From Craurococcus roseus (GTDB taxonomy: Bacteria; Pseudomonadota; Alphaproteobacteria; Acetobacterales; Acetobacteraceae), in NCBI RefSeq assembly GCF_039523795.1, contig NZ_BAAAFZ010000106.1:1-8717 (forward strand): a DNA stretch of 8,717 nucleotides, in the 5' to 3' direction. Both the position numbers and the translations under genes were made by a program. How positions within the stretch are numbered: position 1 is the first letter of the stretch; every line of letters begins with the position of its first letter. Below are positions 7,414 to 8,717 of this stretch, in pieces. The notes beneath the pieces are model-generated. The model saw nothing but the letters and a program-made list of their open reading frames with translations. It did not search any database and had not been told where the DNA came from.

Positions 7414-8208
7414 GTGCTGGCGGTGCTCGGCCTGTTGGCCGGGGTCTACATCGGCTTCGGCGGGCTTTTCTCGACCGTGGCGCTCGCCGGGGCGGAGGCG
7501 TCCGGGATGCCCTTCGACGCGGCGCGCCTGCTGTCGGGGCTCGCCTTCTCGCTCGGCCTGGTCCTCGTGCTGGTGGCCGGGGCGGAGCTGTTCACCGGGA
7601 ACACGCTGCTGGTCGTCGCCTGGGCGGAGGGCCGCGCGGGCGCGGCCGACATCTGGAAGGCGCTGGCGCTCGCCTACTTCACGAACCTGGCCGGCTCCGT
7701 CGCCGTGGCCGCCCTGGCCTTCGCCGCCGGGGCGCACGCGGCGGGCGACGGGGCGGTGGGCGCCGCGGCGCTGTCCACGGCGCAGGCCAAGGCCGCGCTG
7801 CCCTTCGGGCAGGCCTTCGCCAGCGGCGTCGCCGCCAACGTCTTGGTGTGCCTCGCGGTGTGGATGGCGTGGGGCGCGCGCAGCGCGGCGGACAAGGTGC
7901 TGGTGGTCGTCCCGCCCATCGCCGCCTTCGTCGCGCTCGGGCTGGAGCACTCGGTGGCGAACATGTCGCTGATCCCCTTCGGCTGGATGGTGCGGGAGTT
8001 CGCCGACATCGGAGGGAACGCCGCGGCCTTCGCGGCGGTGACGCCCGGCGGCTTCGTTTCCAACCTCGTGCCGGTGACGCTGGGCAACATGGCCGGCGGC
8101 GCGCTGGTGGGCGCGGCCTATTGGTTCTCCTACCTGCGGCCGAAGGGGGCGGAGGCGGATGGGAATCGAACCCACCGCTCGCGCCATCGCGCGAGCCCAC
8201 GGTTTTGA
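7414..8208 (+). CDS. focA: Formate/nitrite transporter family channel (FocA-like), start uncertain
   Basis: Pentameric inner-membrane channel family that moves formate or nitrite; formate is the likely substrate because of the operon. Six hydrophobic segments are visible. Two FNT hallmarks are clear: GAELFTGNT after helix 2, and GLEHSVANM in the second half, whose His (codon 7948-7950) matches the central His209 of E. coli FocA. The last helix ends at AAYWFSYLRPK. Coordinates use the first in-frame start-like codon (GTG), but upstream codons resemble the usual cytoplasmic N-terminus, which would be lost with this start. At the 3' end about 19 extra residues, basic and unlike the rest, are read from the antisense of selC before a TGA that is the complement of the tRNA-Sec anticodon. 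The gene is last in the operon and convergent with selB-selC. The family is certain and both ends are odd. Confidence 0.88.
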   Translation: MLAVLGLLAGVYIGFGGLFSTVALAGAEASGMPFDAARLLSGLAFSLGLVLVLVAGAELFTGNTLLVVAWAEGRAGAADIWKALALAYFTNLAGSVAVAALAFAAGAHAAGDGAVGAAALSTAQAKAALPFGQAFASGVAANVLVCLAVWMAWGARSAADKVLVVVPPIAAFVALGLEHSVANMSLIPFGWMVREFADIGGNAAAFAAVTPGGFVSNLVPVTLGNMAGGALVGAAYWFSYLRPKGAEADGNRTHRSRHRASPRF

Positions 8209-8242
8209 AGACCGCGGGGGCCACCAGGCCCCTGTCGCCTCC
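8150..8242 (-). tRNA. selC: tRNA-Sec (anticodon UCA)
   Basis: Read on the minus strand this is a 93-base tRNA with all selenocysteine features: a long acceptor stem (GGAGGCG with CGCCTCC), a 6-bp D stem with a 4-base loop (GGGGCC, TGGT, GGCCCC), an anticodon loop CTTCAAA holding TCA, a long variable arm with an 8-bp stem (GCTCGCGC, GATG, GCGCGAGC) and the T loop TTCGATT. The discriminator is G at 8150 and no CCA is encoded (CCC follows). The eighth acceptor pair is A8 (8235) against C (8158); if C instead pairs with G8176, a 7-bp acceptor and 6-bp T stem result, keeping the total of 13. The gene lies 5 bases after the selB stop, so the two are probably co-transcribed. Bases 8150-8208 overlap the channel frame in antisense. 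Confidence 0.96.
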
Positions 8243-8247
8243 ACCGC

Positions 8248-8717
8248 CTAGGAAAACGCTTCTGCCGGCGCGACGGAAGGGGCTTCGGCAAGATGGCGCC
8301 GGTCGCCATCGCGGCGGGTGAAGCCCTCGGCGTCGAGCAGCTCCAGCAGCGGCACGCCGTGGCGGCGGCTGATGCCGAGCAGCGCGTCGCACTCGCTCAC
8401 CGTCAGACCCTCCGGCCGGGCGGCCAGGGCCGCGCGCAGCGCCGCGCAGGCGCGGCCCAGCGCTTCCCGATGGAACAGCACCTCCCGCCCCGCGTGGACC
8501 GCGCGCCGGAGGACGCCGGCGCGCAGCAGCAAACGCAGCGCGCCGGCGGCGCGGCGCGGGTCCTGCCCCGCCGTCGCGGTCCGGGCGTCGGGCGGCGACA
8601 GGCCGGCGCCGCGGTAGGCGGCTTCCAGCGAGGCGACGAGGGCGCGGTCGGCCTCGGGCAGCAGCCGCGCCGCGTCCAGGCGGTGGAAGCGGCGGAACAC
8701 GCGCCCGCGCTCGGCGG
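8248..8717 (-). CDS. selB: Selenocysteine-specific elongation factor SelB, C-terminal part
   Basis: SelB is a GTPase that carries Sec-tRNA to the ribosome at UGA codons marked by a SECIS hairpin. The window holds about 155 codons of its 3' end. The frame is open through the right edge, so the GTG at 8700 is internal and not a start. The visible part covers the last winged-helix domains: VFRRFHRLDAARLL near the edge, and LTVSECDALLGISRRHGVPL followed by LLDAEGFTRRDGDRRHL, which is the typical final winged helix (WH4) that grips SECIS RNA. The GTPase and EF-Tu-like domains are outside the window. It ends with TAG at 8248-8250, 5 bases before the selC 5' end. Its likely target in this window is the hairpin at 2514-2534. 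Confidence 0.92.
   Translation of the reverse strand, partial: AERGRVFRRFHRLDAARLLPEADRALVASLEAAYRGAGLSPPDARTATAGQDPRRAAGALRLLLRAGVLRRAVHAGREVLFHREALGRACAALRAALAARPEGLTVSECDALLGISRRHGVPLLELLDAEGFTRRDGDRRHLAEAPSVAPAEAFS

Noticed and set aside
8177..8206. Rho-independent terminator for the formate operon (8-bp hairpin then TTTT)
   Set aside because: The hairpin is the selC variable arm read in antisense; the T run is only four bases and six bases away from the stem, too weak to call.
6103..8244. Long minus-strand frame of 713 codons across the NrfD-like and channel genes
   Set aside because: Low-complexity Arg/Ala/Pro translation opposite real membrane-protein genes and ending inside selC; no supporting motif.
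1..8717. CRISPR arrays, insertion sequences, attachment sites or long direct repeats
   Set aside because: None seen on reading. selC can act as an integration site for islands elsewhere, but no duplicated tRNA end or integrase lies in this window.

Overview
This is a very GC-rich window (well above two-thirds G+C by eye, not computed) carrying a selenium and formate island. The organism is probably a high-GC proteobacterium, possibly an alphaproteobacterium. That placement rests on base composition and gene families only and is weak. Almost every base is coding, and genes on the plus strand are joined by ATGA-type or short overlaps, so they look like one operon.

Plus strand, 2-8208: (1) the C-terminal three quarters of a flavoprotein-SelD fusion that makes selenophosphate (2-1675, cut by the window edge); (2) a 72-residue protein of unknown function (1672-1890); (3) a 1070-residue formate dehydrogenase catalytic subunit with an in-frame UGA at 2501-2503 read as selenocysteine, followed by a clear bacterial SECIS hairpin (1907-5119); (4) a four-cluster iron-sulfur subunit with a C-terminal membrane anchor (5119-6048); (5) an NrfD/PsrC-type integral membrane subunit (6045-7016); (6) a 100-residue protein of unknown function (7003-7305); (7) a FocA/NirC-family formate channel (about 7306 or 7414 to 8208) whose start is not clear.

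Minus strand, 8150-8717: the gene for tRNA-Sec (selC, anticodon UCA) lies 5 bases downstream of the 3' end of selB, the selenocysteine-specific elongation factor, which runs off the right edge. selB-selC converges on the formate operon. The channel reading frame runs into the antisense of selC, and its TGA stop is exactly the complement of the selC anticodon.

How the genes fit together: SelD supplies selenophosphate, SelA (not in the window) would make Sec-tRNA on the selC product, and SelB would deliver it to the UGA/SECIS of the formate dehydrogenase message. The dehydrogenase interconverts formate and CO2, its iron-sulfur subunit carries electrons to the NrfD-like membrane subunit and presumably the quinone pool, and the channel moves formate across the membrane. 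The catalytic subunit lacks a twin-arginine signal peptide, so the complex probably faces the cytoplasm, unlike E. coli FDH-N. The points most worth a second look are the channel start, the channel/selC antisense overlap, the SECIS with a paired U17, and the two small unknown proteins.
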